Assembly: GCF_020667835.1 (NCBI RefSeq)
Contig: NZ_JAFMPR010000002.1
Span: forward strand, 248,001 to 312,000
DNA: 64,000 bases
Origin: Roseibaca sp. Y0-43
Lineage (GTDB): Bacteria > Pseudomonadota > Alphaproteobacteria > Rhodobacterales > Rhodobacteraceae
Direction: 5' to 3'
Shown: positions 43,960 to 53,631 of the stretch, one piece after another
Numbering within the stretch: the first letter of the stretch is position 1
Layout of the letters: every line of letters starts with the position of its first letter
Program-made: the position numbers and the translations under genes
Notes under the pieces: generated by a model
What the model was told of the DNA's origin: nothing
What the model saw: only the letters and a program-made list of their open reading frames with translations
Databases searched by the model: none

Positions 43960-45693
43960 TCATGTGTCTTCAAACGGATCCCAATCGGGGTCGAATTCGT
44001 CTTCCACTTCTGGCAGCGCGTCTGACGCTGCTTGCTCTTCGGCGGTGGCAAGGGGTCGGATCTCGGCGATCCTTGCCTTTGGGAACGCGTCAAGAACCGC
44101 CATCACAAGGCTGTTTTGCATGGCTTTTTCTTCGTCGGCGCTTTGCTGCTGGGCGCGCGCTTCGGCCAAGGTCGCGCCGCCGCCCGTATTGGTCACGGAC
44201 ACGCCCCAGCGTGCGCCCGTCCAACCTTGCAACCGCGCGCCAAGGCGTTGCGCGAGATCGGCGGGGGCGTCTTCGGTCGGTTGAAACTCGATCCGGCCGG
44301 GGCTGTAGCGCACAAGGCGCAGGTAGGTTTCGACCTCTACCAGAAGCGTCATATCGCGCCGCGCACGGATAAGCGCCACGACACTGTCAAAATCGGGATA
44401 TTCGGACAGTGCGGGCGCGGCCCCTGCGAGCGCTGCTTGCGGACCGTGTGCGGACCCGCCCGACATGGCGCGCGGGCTGCCGCCGCCACCCACAGGAGCA
44501 CCCCGAGGGGCGGGCGCGCCACCGCCGCCACTGGGCGGGGTCTGGTCGTGCCATTTGCGCAAGATCTCTTCGGGGCTGGGCAGGTCGGCCACATGAGTCA
44601 GGCGGATGATCGCCATTTCCGCCGCCATCATGGCATTGGGTGCGCTGGCGACTTCCTCCAAGGCTTTCAGCAGCATCTGCCATGTCCGCGTCAGCACCCG
44701 CATGGGCAGCGCGGCTGCCATCGCCGCACCCCGGTCGCGTTCTTCGGGGCTGATGGTCGGGTCATCGCCCGCCTCTGGCGTGATTTGCGTCACGCTCAGC
44801 CAATGGGTGATTTCCGCCAGATCGCGCAGCACCGCCATCGGGTCGGCCCCGTCGGCATATTGCGCGGCCAGTTCCGACAGCGCCGCGCCCGCGTCGCCCC
44901 GCATGATATGGTCGAACAGGTCCAGCACCCGTGCGCGGTCGGCCAGCCCCAGCATGGCGCGCACCTGGTCGGCGGTGGTTTCGCCCGCGCCGTGGCTGAT
45001 GGCCTGGTCCAGAAGCGACATCGCATCGCGCACCGATCCTTCGGCGGCGCGGGTAATCAGCGCCAGCGCATCCGCTGCCACCTGCCCGCCTTCGGCCTTT
45101 GCCACGCGGTCCAGATGCGCGATCATCACCTCGGGTTCGATGCGGCGCAGATCGAAGCGCTGGCAGCGTGACAGAACCGTCACCGGCACCTTGCGAATCT
45201 CGGTCGTGGCGAAGATGAATTTCACATGCGCGGGCGGCTCTTCCAGCGTTTTTAGCAGCGCGTTGAAGGCGCTGTTCGACAGCATGTGCACTTCGTCGAT
45301 GATGTATATCTTGTAGCGGGCAGAGGCCGCGCGATAGGCCACGCTGTCGATGATCTCGCGAATATCGCCCACGCCGGTGCGCGAGGCCGCGTCCATCTCC
45401 ATCACATCGACATGGCGCCCTTCGATGATGGCGCGGCAGTGTTCGCATTGCCCGCAGGGTTCCGTGGTCGGCCCGCCCTGCCCGTCCGGCCCGATGCAGT
45501 TCAGCCCCTTGGCGATGATCCGCGCGGTGGTGGTTTTGCCCGTTCCGCGAATGCCCGTCATGATGAAGGCGTGATGGATGCGGTCGGCGGCAAAGGCATT
45601 GCGCAGGGTGCGCACCATCGCGTCTTGGCCGATCAGGTCGGCAAAACTCTCGGGGCGGTATTTGCGCGCCAGAACCTGGTATTGTTCGCTCAT
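43960..45693 (-). CDS. dnaX: DNA polymerase III subunit tau/gamma
   Basis: 577 residues. Walker A GIRGTGKTTTAR near residue 45, a zinc module CGQCEHC, DEVHML Walker B, and SRCQRFDLRR sensor region; domains I-III end near 370. The C-terminal part, after a Gly/Pro/Ala linker, is the tau-specific region binding the polymerase core, ending DEFDPDWDPFED. The clamp-loader ATPase. First gene of dnaX-ybaB-recR. I saw no obvious slippery site for gamma production, but this was not searched systematically. Confidence 0.96.
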   Translation of the reverse strand: MSEQYQVLARKYRPESFADLIGQDAMVRTLRNAFAADRIHHAFIMTGIRGTGKTTTARIIAKGLNCIGPDGQGGPTTEPCGQCEHCRAIIEGRHVDVMEMDAASRTGVGDIREIIDSVAYRAASARYKIYIIDEVHMLSNSAFNALLKTLEEPPAHVKFIFATTEIRKVPVTVLSRCQRFDLRRIEPEVMIAHLDRVAKAEGGQVAADALALITRAAEGSVRDAMSLLDQAISHGAGETTADQVRAMLGLADRARVLDLFDHIMRGDAGAALSELAAQYADGADPMAVLRDLAEITHWLSVTQITPEAGDDPTISPEERDRGAAMAAALPMRVLTRTWQMLLKALEEVASAPNAMMAAEMAIIRLTHVADLPSPEEILRKWHDQTPPSGGGGAPAPRGAPVGGGGSPRAMSGGSAHGPQAALAGAAPALSEYPDFDSVVALIRARRDMTLLVEVETYLRLVRYSPGRIEFQPTEDAPADLAQRLGARLQGWTGARWGVSVTNTGGGATLAEARAQQQSADEEKAMQNSLVMAVLDAFPKARIAEIRPLATAEEQAASDALPEVEDEFDPDWDPFEDT

Positions 45694-45753
45694 GCCTGTC
45701 CTGTCTGGTTTCGCCCTAGTCTAGCGCGCGCGCTTGCCAAGGGAAACGCCGAT

Positions 45754-46599
45754 TCACGCCTGCGGGCCGTGTGACCCATGACTGCCGCCACAACAGGGCG
45801 CGGCTTTGCCAAGATGAAGCTGGTGCCGGGTCAGGAAATCCGTGACTGCTGTGGCATAATCGGCGGGCTTTTCAACATGGGGCAGATGCCCCGCCGGGCG
45901 CAACAGCGCGAATTCGGCACCGGGGATAAGGTCGATCGTTTCGCGCACCAGATCAGGCGGGGTGGACCCGTCGCGGTCGCCGGCAATGCCCAGCACGGGC
46001 AGGTGCAACGTGGCGGTGGTGGTGTAGAAATCGGTGCCCGCGATGGCCTGCGCGCAGCCCACCCAGCCTTCGACCGGGGTGGCGCAGAACATCTCCCGCC
46101 AGCGCGCAAAATCGGGCGTGGCGCGGAAAGTCGCGGTGAACCAGCGCGCCATGGTCGCGTCGGCCAGCGCCTCTAGCCCCTGCTCGCGGGCGGTCTTGGC
46201 GCGTTCTTGCCAAATGGCGGTGGTCGCAATGCGCGCGGCCGTGTTCGACAGGATCAGCGCACGGAACAGGTCTGGCCGTTTGACCGCCAGCCCCTGCGCC
46301 ACCATACCACCAATGCTCAGGCCAAGGAAAACGCAAGGCCCAAGCGCCAGATGGTCCAGAAGCTGTTCGGTATCGCGCACAAGCTGGCCCATGGAATAGG
46401 GCGCGGGCGGAACGCTTGAGCGCCCATGCCCGCGCCGGTCATAGCGCAGGATGCGCAGGCCCTCGGGCAGATGCGGCAAAAGCGGATCCCACATCGCAAG
46501 CGTGCAGCCCAGAGAGTTCGACAACACCAGGGGCAGCCCGTCTTCGGGGCCGGTCAGTTCGTAATGAATATCGACGCCGTCAAGCCGGGCTATGGGCAT
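45754..46599 (-). CDS. pcaD: 3-oxoadipate enol-lactonase-like hydrolase with Cys/His tail
   Basis: 281 residues. Alpha/beta hydrolase resembling PcaD: VLSNSLGCTLAMWDPLLPHL, YDRRGHGRSSVPP, nucleophile Ser in GLSIGGMVAQGLA, and a late GHLPHVEKP His. PcaD opens beta-ketoadipate enol-lactone in the protocatechuate path; no other pca gene is visible, so substrate is uncertain. After the fold ends, a tail LGKAAPCCGGSHGSHGPQA has two Cys and two spaced His, resembling a short metal-binding tail. ATG at 46599 chosen because GGAGGGG lies before it; an ATG at 46611 is possible. Overlaps the previous gene by 20 bases. Confidence 0.78.
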   Translation of the reverse strand: MPIARLDGVDIHYELTGPEDGLPLVLSNSLGCTLAMWDPLLPHLPEGLRILRYDRRGHGRSSVPPAPYSMGQLVRDTEQLLDHLALGPCVFLGLSIGGMVAQGLAVKRPDLFRALILSNTAARIATTAIWQERAKTAREQGLEALADATMARWFTATFRATPDFARWREMFCATPVEGWVGCAQAIAGTDFYTTTATLHLPVLGIAGDRDGSTPPDLVRETIDLIPGAEFALLRPAGHLPHVEKPADYATAVTDFLTRHQLHLGKAAPCCGGSHGSHGPQA

Positions 46600-47572
46600 C
46601 TGCCCCTCCATTGTTCAGCGCGCGCAGGAATATGTCACGGTCCACATTGCCACCTGTGGCGACCGCGATGACCGTGTCGCCCTCGACCGCGTCGGGCAGG
46701 AACAGCGCTGCCGCAAGCGCCACAGCGCCGCCCGGTTCCAGAACCAATTTCAGCCGCTCATAGGCCAGTGCCATGGCGGCCAGCGCCTGCGCGTCGCTGA
46801 CCACCAGACCGGGGCCGCAAAGCCGCTGCAAGATGGGAAAGGTCAACTGCCCCGGCGCTTGCGTCAGGATCGCGTCGCACAGGCCCGGACGCGCCGCGTT
46901 CGGGGTGATCTGTCCGGCCCGAAGCGAGCGCGCCACATCGTCAAAGCCTTCGGGTTCCACCGGCCGCACGCGCAGCCCCGGCGCGCGCGCTTCCAGCGCC
47001 AGCGCGACGCCCGCCGTCAACCCGCCCCCGCCGCAGCAGACCAGCACATCGGCCCCGCGCGTATCGGTCTGGGCGGCAATCTCCAGCCCCACGGTTCCTT
47101 GCCCGGCGATGACGTGGCGGTTGTCGAACGGGTGGATCAGTTCCAGCCCCCGCGCGTGGGCCATCTCGGCGGCCAAGGCATCGCGGTCGGTGGTGGCGCG
47201 GTCATAGGTCACGACCTCTGCCCCCAAGGCGGCGGTATTGTCCAGCTTGATGCGCGGCGCGTCCGACGGCATCAGGATGACCGCCTTCAGCCCCAATTCG
47301 CGCGCGGCCAGTGCCACGCCCTGCGCATGGTTGCCCGATGACAGCGCGAGCACGCCCTCCGTGCCCTCTGGCAAGGCCGACAGGGCCGCGCGCGCGCCGC
47401 GATACTTGAAGCTGCCGGTATGTTGCAGGCACTCGGCCTTGACCAGAACGCGCCGCCCCGCAACGGCATCCAGAAAGGGCGAGGACAAAAGCGGCGTCAC
47501 CCGCGCGTGGCCTGCAAGGCGCGCTTCGGCCGCAAGGATCAGATCGGGCGTCACAGGCACATCCCCAGCCAT
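46580..47572 (-). CDS. Threonine/serine dehydratase (PLP)
   Basis: About 330 residues. PLP Lys in GSFKYRGA near residue 52, SSGNHAQGVAL near 78, and the phosphate-binding CCGGGGLTAG near 180; short form without the regulatory ACT domain of IlvA. Fold type II, catabolic Thr/Ser dehydratase or serine racemase-like; activity between these cannot be told apart. A GTG at 47554 overlapping the previous stop as GTGA is an alternative start with better ribosome-site spacing. Overlaps genes on both sides, so it is part of a tightly packed operon. Confidence 0.85.
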   Translation of the reverse strand: MAGDVPVTPDLILAAEARLAGHARVTPLLSSPFLDAVAGRRVLVKAECLQHTGSFKYRGARAALSALPEGTEGVLALSSGNHAQGVALAARELGLKAVILMPSDAPRIKLDNTAALGAEVVTYDRATTDRDALAAEMAHARGLELIHPFDNRHVIAGQGTVGLEIAAQTDTRGADVLVCCGGGGLTAGVALALEARAPGLRVRPVEPEGFDDVARSLRAGQITPNAARPGLCDAILTQAPGQLTFPILQRLCGPGLVVSDAQALAAMALAYERLKLVLEPGGAVALAAALFLPDAVEGDTVIAVATGGNVDRDIFLRALNNGGADAHSPA

Positions 47573-48369
47573 GTGTTGATCGCGCGCAACGATTCGGGTT
47601 CGTCCAAGAAGGGCACATGCCCGCGCCCCGGCACTTCTTCGACCACCATATCCGGGCGGTGGCGCATCATCTCGGCCAAGGTCGCGCTGCTGAGAAGCGT
47701 CGAGGTTGCGCCGCGAATGCAGGCCATGGGCAGCCCTTCGCAGGCATGGAACATCGACCACAGATCGCCCGCCCCACCGGCGCGCGCGGCCAGATAGGCG
47801 TCGCGCAGCGCGGGGTCATAGTTGATCTGCAAGCCTTGGTCGGTTTTCACGAAATGCTTGCGCGCCTCTGCCGCCCATCGGCTCGCGGGCGCGTCGAATT
47901 CCGGCATGGCGCGCGCGAGCGCCAGCGCCGCCTCTCCATAGCTATGGGCCGAAGGGTTGCGCCCGATATAGATGTCGATCTTGTCGAGACCCTTGGCTTC
48001 TATGACCGGGCCGATGTCGTTCAGGCACAGCCCGCGCAGCCGGTCCTTGGCGATGGCGGCCAGATACATGCCGATCAGCCCCCCGCGCGAGGTGCCAAGG
48101 ATCGCCACCTGCTCCAACCCCAGATGGTCCAGCAGCGCCAGAACATCGGCGCCCTCCTGCGTGACGGTATAGGTCGCCGCGCCGGTCCAGTCCGATTTGC
48201 CCCGCCCGCGATAATCCAGCCTTATCAGCCGCAAGGGCGGCAGATGCGGGGCCAGATAGTCGAAATCGCTGCCATTGCGCGTCAGCCCCGACAGGCACAG
48301 AAGCGGGCGGCCATGGCCTTCGTCGGTGTAATGCAGCTCTGCCCCGTCGCCTGCGGTGAAAAACGGCAT
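47551..48369 (-). CDS. Alpha/beta hydrolase
   Basis: 272 residues. LLCLSGLTRNGSDFDYLAPHL opens with the oxyanion region, DYRGRGKSDW, nucleophile Ser in GTSRGGLIG near residue 95, and a late GHVPFLDEPE His. No signal peptide. A hydrolase or lactonase of unknown substrate. Only one base separates it from the dehalogenase gene, and it overlaps the dehydratase, suggesting a catabolic operon. Confidence 0.85.
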   Translation of the reverse strand: MPFFTAGDGAELHYTDEGHGRPLLCLSGLTRNGSDFDYLAPHLPPLRLIRLDYRGRGKSDWTGAATYTVTQEGADVLALLDHLGLEQVAILGTSRGGLIGMYLAAIAKDRLRGLCLNDIGPVIEAKGLDKIDIYIGRNPSAHSYGEAALALARAMPEFDAPASRWAAEARKHFVKTDQGLQINYDPALRDAYLAARAGGAGDLWSMFHACEGLPMACIRGATSTLLSSATLAEMMRHRPDMVVEEVPGRGHVPFLDEPESLRAINTWLGMCL

Positions 48370-48370
48370 G

Positions 48371-49054
48371 TCACGCGCCCCCGATCATGTCGGGCAACGC
48401 GCGCAGGTCACGCGCTTCGGCATTGGGCGCGCCATGCAGGCGGTCCATGGGCGCGCCTGCGCGATTCACCCACAACGTGCGAAACCCGTAGGCCGCGCCC
48501 GAACAGATGTCCCACCCGTTGGACGACACGAACAAGACATCGGCGGGGGCGGTGCCAAAGCGCGCGCCGACCATGTCGTAAACCGCGGGCGCGGGTTTGA
48601 AGACGCCGACCTCATCGACCGACAGGACCGCGTCGAACACGCCCTCCAGCCCCGCAGAGGCAACGGCCTCTGCCAGCATATCGCGGCTTCCGTTCGACAG
48701 GATCGCAAGGCGGATGCCCTTGGCTTGCATGGCGCGCAGCACCTCGGGCACTTCCTCGAAGGTAGCCAAACGACGATAGAGGTCCAGAAGCCGCGCGCGC
48801 AGGGCCGCATCCTCTAGCCCCGCCGCGTCCAGCGACCAATCCAGCGCGTCTTGGGTGACTTGCCAGAAATCGGCATAGGCCCCCGCCAAGGAGCGCAGCC
48901 ATGTATATTCCAACTGCTTGCGCCGCCAATCGGCGGACAGGCGCGGCCAATGCTGGGCCAAGGCACCGGCCCCCGGCTCGGTCGCAGCCATGCGCGCGGC
49001 GGCGTCCACGTCGAACAATGTCCCATAGGCATCGAATACGGCGAGTTTGGCCAT
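48371..49054 (-). CDS. (S)-2-haloacid dehalogenase type II
   Basis: 227 residues, HAD superfamily. Nucleophile Asp in VFDAYGTLFDV near residue 8, LAILSNGS near 115, FKPAPAVYD with the Lys, and FVSSNGWDICSGAAYGF with the acidic loop. The YGT and SSNxWD motifs are specific for L-2-haloacid dehalogenases. In vivo it may act on 2-haloacids or another substrate. ATG at 49054 preferred over an upstream start with no homology. Confidence 0.87.
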   Translation of the reverse strand: MAKLAVFDAYGTLFDVDAAARMAATEPGAGALAQHWPRLSADWRRKQLEYTWLRSLAGAYADFWQVTQDALDWSLDAAGLEDAALRARLLDLYRRLATFEEVPEVLRAMQAKGIRLAILSNGSRDMLAEAVASAGLEGVFDAVLSVDEVGVFKPAPAVYDMVGARFGTAPADVLFVSSNGWDICSGAAYGFRTLWVNRAGAPMDRLHGAPNAEARDLRALPDMIGGA

Positions 49055-49114
49055 GGCATTCCCTCTGCTATGGGCGAAACTTGGCACGGCATCGGGGGCA
49101 AGGAAAGCCCTGCC

Positions 49115-49136
49115 CTTCATCTTGCTACAAATACTC
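49115..49136 (-). repeat. Dispersed motif GAGTATTT-N4-GCAAGATGAA (copy C)
   Basis: On the minus strand GAGTATTTGTAGCAAGATGA, then AG. It lies in the 117-base gap between hisD and the dehalogenase gene, reading toward the dehalogenase, about 82 bases before its start, farther than in copies A and B. Confidence 0.6.
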
Positions 49137-49171
49137 GTGGCGTGACGCGGCCCAAGGACAGCGCGGCCCGG

Positions 49172-50473
49172 TCAGCGGTTCAACTTGTCCAGTCGCGCCC
49201 GCACGCTCAGCCCATGCGCTTCAAGGCTTTCGCTGATCGCCAACCGCTCGGCAGCGGGGCCGATGGCGGCCAGCGCTTCGGGCGTCATGCGCGCAAGCGT
49301 GGTGCGTTTCATGAAATCCAGAACCGACAGACCCGACGAGAACCGTGCAGAGCGCGCGGTCGGCAGAACATGGTTCGGACCGCCCACATAGTCGCCAATC
49401 GCCTCTGGCGTCCAGTGGCCAAGGAAAACCGCGCCCGCGTGCTTGATCTGGTGCAAAAGCGCTTCGGGGTCGGCCACGCACAGTTCCAGATGTTCGGGCG
49501 CAATGCGGTCCGACAGCGCTGCCGCCTGCGCCAGATCCTGCACCACGATCACCGCGCCATAATCGCGCCAGCTTGGGCCGGCGATGGCGCGGCGTTCCAG
49601 CGTTTCCAGACGTTTGTCCACCGCTGCGGCCACGGCACGGCCAAAGGCTTCGTCGGTCGTAATCAGGATGGATTGCGCGCTCTCGTCATGTTCGGCCTGA
49701 GACAGCAGGTCCAGCGCGATCCAGTCGGGGTCGTTATCGGCATCTGCAATGACCAGAATTTCGGACGGCCCCGCGATCATGTCGATGCCCACGCGCCCGA
49801 AGACCCGGCGTTTGGCGGCTGCGACATAGGCATTGCCCGGCCCGGTGATCTTGTCCACGGGCGCAATGGTTTCGGTCCCATAGGCCATGGCCGCCACGGC
49901 CTGCGCGCCGCCGATGCGGTAGACGGTATCCACCCCCGCGATCTGCGCCGCCAGCAGCACCAGCGGGTTGACCACCCCGCCCGGCGTGGGCGCGCAGATG
50001 ACCAGACGCTCCACGCCCGCGACCTGCGCCGGGATCGCGTTCATCAGGACCGAGGAAGGATAGCTGGCCAGCCCGCCCGGCACATAAAGGCCCGCCGCCG
50101 CGACCGGACCCCAGCGCCAGCCCAGTTCCGCGCCGGTGTCATCCGTCCAGCGCGCATCGGCGGGACGTTGGCGCGCGTGATAGGCGCGGATGCGTTCGGC
50201 GGCCAGTTCCAGCGCCGCGCGCTCATCGCTTGGCACTTTGGCCACTTCGGCGGCAATTTCTTCAGGCGAAAACGCAAGCGTTTCCGGCGTCAGATCCAGC
50301 TTGTCGAAACGCGCGGTCAACTCGATCACGGCGGCATCGCCACGCGCGCGCACATCGGCGATGATGGCGGCGACCGTGTCATCGACATCGACCGCCTCTT
50401 CGCGCTTGGCCGACAAAAGGGCCGTGAACGACGCCTCGAAATCGGGCGCGGTGGCGTTCAGGAAAACAGGCAT
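49172..50473 (-). CDS. hisD: Histidinol dehydrogenase
   Basis: 433 residues. KITGPGNAYVAAAKR near residue 205 followed by GIDMIAGPSEIL is the HisD signature; SQAEHDESAQ and the late GHWTPEAIGDY supply zinc ligands and the catalytic His. It converts histidinol to histidine with two NAD+. Nine bases after the DUF2948 gene in a murA-DUF2948-hisD operon. Confidence 0.97.
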   Translation of the reverse strand: MPVFLNATAPDFEASFTALLSAKREEAVDVDDTVAAIIADVRARGDAAVIELTARFDKLDLTPETLAFSPEEIAAEVAKVPSDERAALELAAERIRAYHARQRPADARWTDDTGAELGWRWGPVAAAGLYVPGGLASYPSSVLMNAIPAQVAGVERLVICAPTPGGVVNPLVLLAAQIAGVDTVYRIGGAQAVAAMAYGTETIAPVDKITGPGNAYVAAAKRRVFGRVGIDMIAGPSEILVIADADNDPDWIALDLLSQAEHDESAQSILITTDEAFGRAVAAAVDKRLETLERRAIAGPSWRDYGAVIVVQDLAQAAALSDRIAPEHLELCVADPEALLHQIKHAGAVFLGHWTPEAIGDYVGGPNHVLPTARSARFSSGLSVLDFMKRTTLARMTPEALAAIGPAAERLAISESLEAHGLSVRARLDKLNR

Positions 50474-50482
50474 GGTCCCGTC

Positions 50483-50962
50483 CTATTCGATCTTGTGGTC
50501 TGGTGCGCGGCGCGCGGGCGCGCGGTAGGGGCGCGTGACGTCAGATAGCACGACATCCACGCATTCAACCGACAGTTTGATCGCCCCGTCCCCCGCGAAG
50601 ACAAGCGTGATCTCTCCCGTGCCGTCCGGGCCGGGGGTGAATTCTGCCGCCAGAAGCGACAAGACCGCGTCACGGTCGGTCGGGTCGATGCCCTGACGGG
50701 CCACGGCCAACACGTCATGCACGACCAGAAGCGCGCGCACCCGCTCGTAATCGCCCGCGCGCGCAGCGCGGTCGCGGTCTTCCCAGCGAAAACGGTTGAG
50801 CAGCAGCGCAAAGCGGCGGCGCGCAGCGTCATAGGTCATGTCCGGCCCGGTCAGAACCGCATCCTGCACAAGCGCCGAGATGACGCGCAGATCCTCGGCA
50901 TCGAGCGCGGACAGCCGCAGCGGGCGCTCTGCCCCATCCTCGAACCGCGCGTCTTCGGTCAT
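50483..50962 (-). CDS. DUF2948 family protein
   Basis: 159 residues. [21 protein letters not shown] near residue 15 and [15 protein letters not shown] near 47 mark DUF2948, a conserved alphaproteobacterial family of unknown role regularly lying between murA and hisD. The core ends with [12 protein letters not shown]. Overlaps murA by four bases. Confidence 0.88.
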   Translation of the reverse strand: MTEDARFEDGAERPLRLSALDAEDLRVISALVQDAVLTGPDMTYDAARRRFALLLNRFRWEDRDRAARAGDYERVRALLVVHDVLAVARQGIDPTDRDAVLSLLAAEFTPGPDGTGEITLVFAGDGAIKLSVECVDVVLSDVTRPYRAPARRAPDHKIE

Positions 50963-52227
50963 TTGCCGTATACCCGTTCGATCATCGCGCCGCAGGCGCC
51001 CAGTTTTTCCTCCACGCGCTCATACCCGCGATCCAGGTGGTAGACGCGGGCGACGGTGGTTTCCCCTTCGGCCGCCAAGCCCGCCAGGATGAGCGAGACA
51101 GAGGCCCGCAGATCGGTCGCCATCACAGGCGCACCGCGCAGCTTGGGCACGCCGGTGACGCGCGCGGTGCCGCCCTGCACGTCGATCTTTGCGCCCATGC
51201 GCATCAGCTCCGGCGCGTGCATGAAGCGATTCTCGAAAATCTTTTCTTCCAGCACCGACACGCCGTCGGCGGTGCACATCGCAGCCATGAATTGCGCCTG
51301 CAAATCGGTCGGAAAACCGGGGAAAGGTTCGGTCGTGACACTGACCGCGCGCAAACGGTCCACTTGGCGCGTGACCTTCAAGCCGCGCGCGGTTTCCACC
51401 ACCTCGACCCCCGCCTGTTCCAGCTTGTCGACAAAAGCCTGCACAAGGTCCAGACGCCCGCCAAGGCATTCGACCGACCCGCCCGCGATGGCAGGGGCCA
51501 GCATGTAGGTGCCCAGCTCGATCCGGTCGGTGACAACCGGGTGCGTGGCCCCGCCAAGGCTGTTTACGCCGGTGATGGTGAGGGTTGATGTCCCCTCGCC
51601 CTCTATCTGTGCGCCCATGCGCTTCAGGCACTGCGCAAGGTCCACGATTTCCGGCTCGCGCGCGGCGTTTTCCAGAATCGTGGTGCCCTTGGCCAAGGTG
51701 GCCGCCATCAGCGCGTTTTCCGTGGCCCCGACAGACACGACGGGAAATTCGAACCGCGCGCCTTTCAGCCCGCCCGGAGCTTTCGCATGCACATAGCCGT
51801 CGCGCAGGTCCAGTTCCGCCCCAAGCGCTTCCAGCGCGCGTAGATGCAGGTCCACGGGCCGCGCGCCGATGGCGCAGCCACCGGGCAGCGACACGACCGC
51901 ATGGCCGTCGCGCGCCAGCATCGGACCCAGAACAAGGATCGACGCGCGCATCTTGCGCACGATGTCGTAATCGGCGCGGTGGCTGGTCAGATCGTGGCTG
52001 GACAGCGCCAGAACCTGCCCGTCCTGCAAGCCCGCGACCTCTGCGCCGAGCGATTCCAGAAGGTCGGTCATCGTGCGGATATCCGACAGGCGCGGCGCAT
52101 TGGTCAGCGTCAGCGGCTGGTCGGTCAGAAGCGTGGCGGGCATCAGCGTCAGGCAAGCGTTCTTCGCGCCCGCGATGGGGATTTGCCCATTGAGCGGGCC
52201 ATTGCCCTTGACGACGATCGAATCCAT
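50959..52227 (-). CDS. murA: UDP-N-acetylglucosamine 1-carboxyvinyltransferase
   Basis: 422 residues. The catalytic Cys is in [14 protein letters not shown] near residue 115, and [13 protein letters not shown] near 22 carries the Lys-Asn pair. First committed step of peptidoglycan synthesis. The Cys active site implies fosfomycin sensitivity. Start [14 protein letters not shown] with GAGGGG upstream. Confidence 0.97.
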   Translation of the reverse strand: MDSIVVKGNGPLNGQIPIAGAKNACLTLMPATLLTDQPLTLTNAPRLSDIRTMTDLLESLGAEVAGLQDGQVLALSSHDLTSHRADYDIVRKMRASILVLGPMLARDGHAVVSLPGGCAIGARPVDLHLRALEALGAELDLRDGYVHAKAPGGLKGARFEFPVVSVGATENALMAATLAKGTTILENAAREPEIVDLAQCLKRMGAQIEGEGTSTLTITGVNSLGGATHPVVTDRIELGTYMLAPAIAGGSVECLGGRLDLVQAFVDKLEQAGVEVVETARGLKVTRQVDRLRAVSVTTEPFPGFPTDLQAQFMAAMCTADGVSVLEEKIFENRFMHAPELMRMGAKIDVQGGTARVTGVPKLRGAPVMATDLRASVSLILAGLAAEGETTVARVYHLDRGYERVEEKLGACGAMIERVYGK

Positions 52228-52242
52228 GTGCTCTGCCCCTCG

Positions 52243-52446
52243 TTACGCTTGCTTGTCTGCGTTGTCATTTGCGTCCGCGCCAGAAGCAGATTGTGCCCCC
52301 CGCGCGCGCGCCTGCGCCTTGCGCTTGGCGATATTCGCTTTCATCGCGGCTTTCAACCGTTCGGCACGCGGATCGCGTGCGGCCTGTGACTTGGGCGCGG
52401 TATCGGACGCGGTCCGGGGCGAAAAACGAGGCGTGCGGCTGGTCAT
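52243..52446 (-). CDS. Small basic hypothetical protein, 67 residues
   Basis: Ser/Arg/Pro-rich start (MTSRTPRFSPRTAS), then a helical basic stretch ERLKAAMKANIAKRKAQARARG and a disordered Ala/Asp/Asn end. The ERLKAAMKANIAKRKAQAR pattern recurs in small proteins near murA in relatives, as far as I recall. No clear ribosome site. 15 bases upstream of murA. Function unknown; an accidental frame cannot be excluded. Confidence 0.5.
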   Translation of the reverse strand: MTSRTPRFSPRTASDTAPKSQAARDPRAERLKAAMKANIAKRKAQARARGAQSASGADANDNADKQA

Positions 52447-52490
52447 GGAAAAACTGTTAGCCCAAGATTGAAAATGCGTCCAGATAGGGG

Positions 52491-52519
52491 TTGCACCCCC
52501 GAAAATTTCGGACTACTCA
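52491..52519 (+). promoter_or_regulatory. Predicted promoter of tRNA-Thr
   Basis: TTGCAC (52491-52496), 17-base spacer, TACTCA (52514-52519), placing the start of transcription a few bases before the tRNA at 52532. Confidence 0.4.
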
Positions 52520-52525
52520 GCGCGC

Positions 52526-52606
<81 letters not shown>

Positions 52607-52711
52607 GTTCTTCCCAGACATGACACTGCGCGCCACCTGCGCCGGGCGTGACCCGGCGCCTTGCGGTTGGCCATGTTGGCCGCGAGGCGCCGAGTCAAGC
52701 CCGGCGCAGGG

Positions 52712-53332
52712 TCAGCAGTCGTCGCGGTCGAGCAACCCAAGTCCCCGCAGGTATATCCCGATCCCCGATTCCAGCAGGTCTTCTGGCGAGAACGGCGCGC
52801 GCGCACCCGGTGCGCCGCGGGCATAAAGCTCGACGATCCCGTGGCTCATGGCGCTGACATGGGCCGCGAACATCTCTGTGGGGGGGCGCTTGTCGGCGGG
52901 GATGCGCGCCGACAGATCGCCCGCCGCACGCAACAGCACCGCATTCGCGCGCGAGGAAGCTGCCGCCAGCGCCGCCGTCGCGCGCGGCGAGAGGCCCGAT
53001 TCGAACATGGCCACGTAATGTCCCGGATGCGCGCGGGCAAAGGCCAGATAGGCGCGGCCCACCGCCTCGAACGCGGCCAAGGGCGAGGGCTGGCCATCCT
53101 TGTAGGCGTATTCCAGCACATCCGCGAACAGCTCGAACCCCTGCACCGCCAGTTCGGTAATCAGGTCGTCGCGCCCGGTGAAATGGCGGTAGGGTGCCGC
53201 CGCCGACACATCGGCAAGCTTCGCGGCCTCTGCCATGGTAAAGCCCTGCGGCCCCCGCTCGGCAATCAGCTTCAGCGCGGCCTCGACCAGCGCCTGTTTC
53301 AGATTGCCATGATGGTAGCCGCGTTTGCTCAT
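52712..53332 (-). CDS. TetR-family transcriptional regulator
   Basis: 206 residues. N-terminal HTH: ALVEAALKLIAERGPQGFTM, then AAKLADVSAAAPYRHFTGRDDL, the classic TetR recognition helix region ending in YRHF. The C-domain is of the WHG type (FEAVGRAYLAFARAHPGHYVAMFE). Ligand and targets unknown; it is not divergent to an obvious transporter. It lies between the tRNA and the SRP RNA, reading away from the latter. Confidence 0.9.
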   Translation of the reverse strand: MSKRGYHHGNLKQALVEAALKLIAERGPQGFTMAEAAKLADVSAAAPYRHFTGRDDLITELAVQGFELFADVLEYAYKDGQPSPLAAFEAVGRAYLAFARAHPGHYVAMFESGLSPRATAALAAASSRANAVLLRAAGDLSARIPADKRPPTEMFAAHVSAMSHGIVELYARGAPGARAPFSPEDLLESGIGIYLRGLGLLDRDDC

Positions 53333-53400
53333 GCTGTTTCTTTACCGGGGAAATCGGCCAAGGGAAAACGGGTTTTGCAGCATCGGGCCAAGGCCAAGGC

Positions 53401-53429
53401 TTGCATAGCGCCCGCGAACTGACTAAGTG
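53401..53429 (+). promoter_or_regulatory. Predicted SRP RNA promoter
   Basis: TTGCAT (53401-53406), 17-base spacer, TAAGTG (53424-53429). Seven bases downstream is the predicted 5' end of the SRP RNA, as expected for a direct start. Confidence 0.6.
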
Positions 53430-53436
53430 AGCGGTC

Positions 53437-53530
53437 GAGAGGCTGGCGCGGGCGAACGCCTTGCCAACCCGGTCAGGTCCGGAAGGAAGCAGCCGCAGCA
53501 TTTTCCGTTCGGGTCGCTGTCCAGTCTCTC
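53437..53530 (+). ncRNA. ffs: Signal recognition particle RNA (small bacterial type)
   Basis: Contains the highly conserved apical domain GTCAGGTCCGGAAGGAAGCA that binds Ffh (around 53471-53490). The 5' GAGAGGCTGG pairs with the 3' CCAGTCTCTC (one G-U), giving a hairpin of about 94 bases, the 4.5S size. It guides membrane and secreted proteins to FtsY. An open frame runs through it but is not coding; the real ggt start is 100 bases further on. Confidence 0.95.
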
Positions 53531-53631
53531 ACCTTGTTCCCATCCCCATAAAATCCGTGACAGGCGCGCGAAAGCCGCGCTACCCTTGGTTGCATTCCGG
53601 CGCGCCCGCGCCGTGGCAATGGAGGATTACG

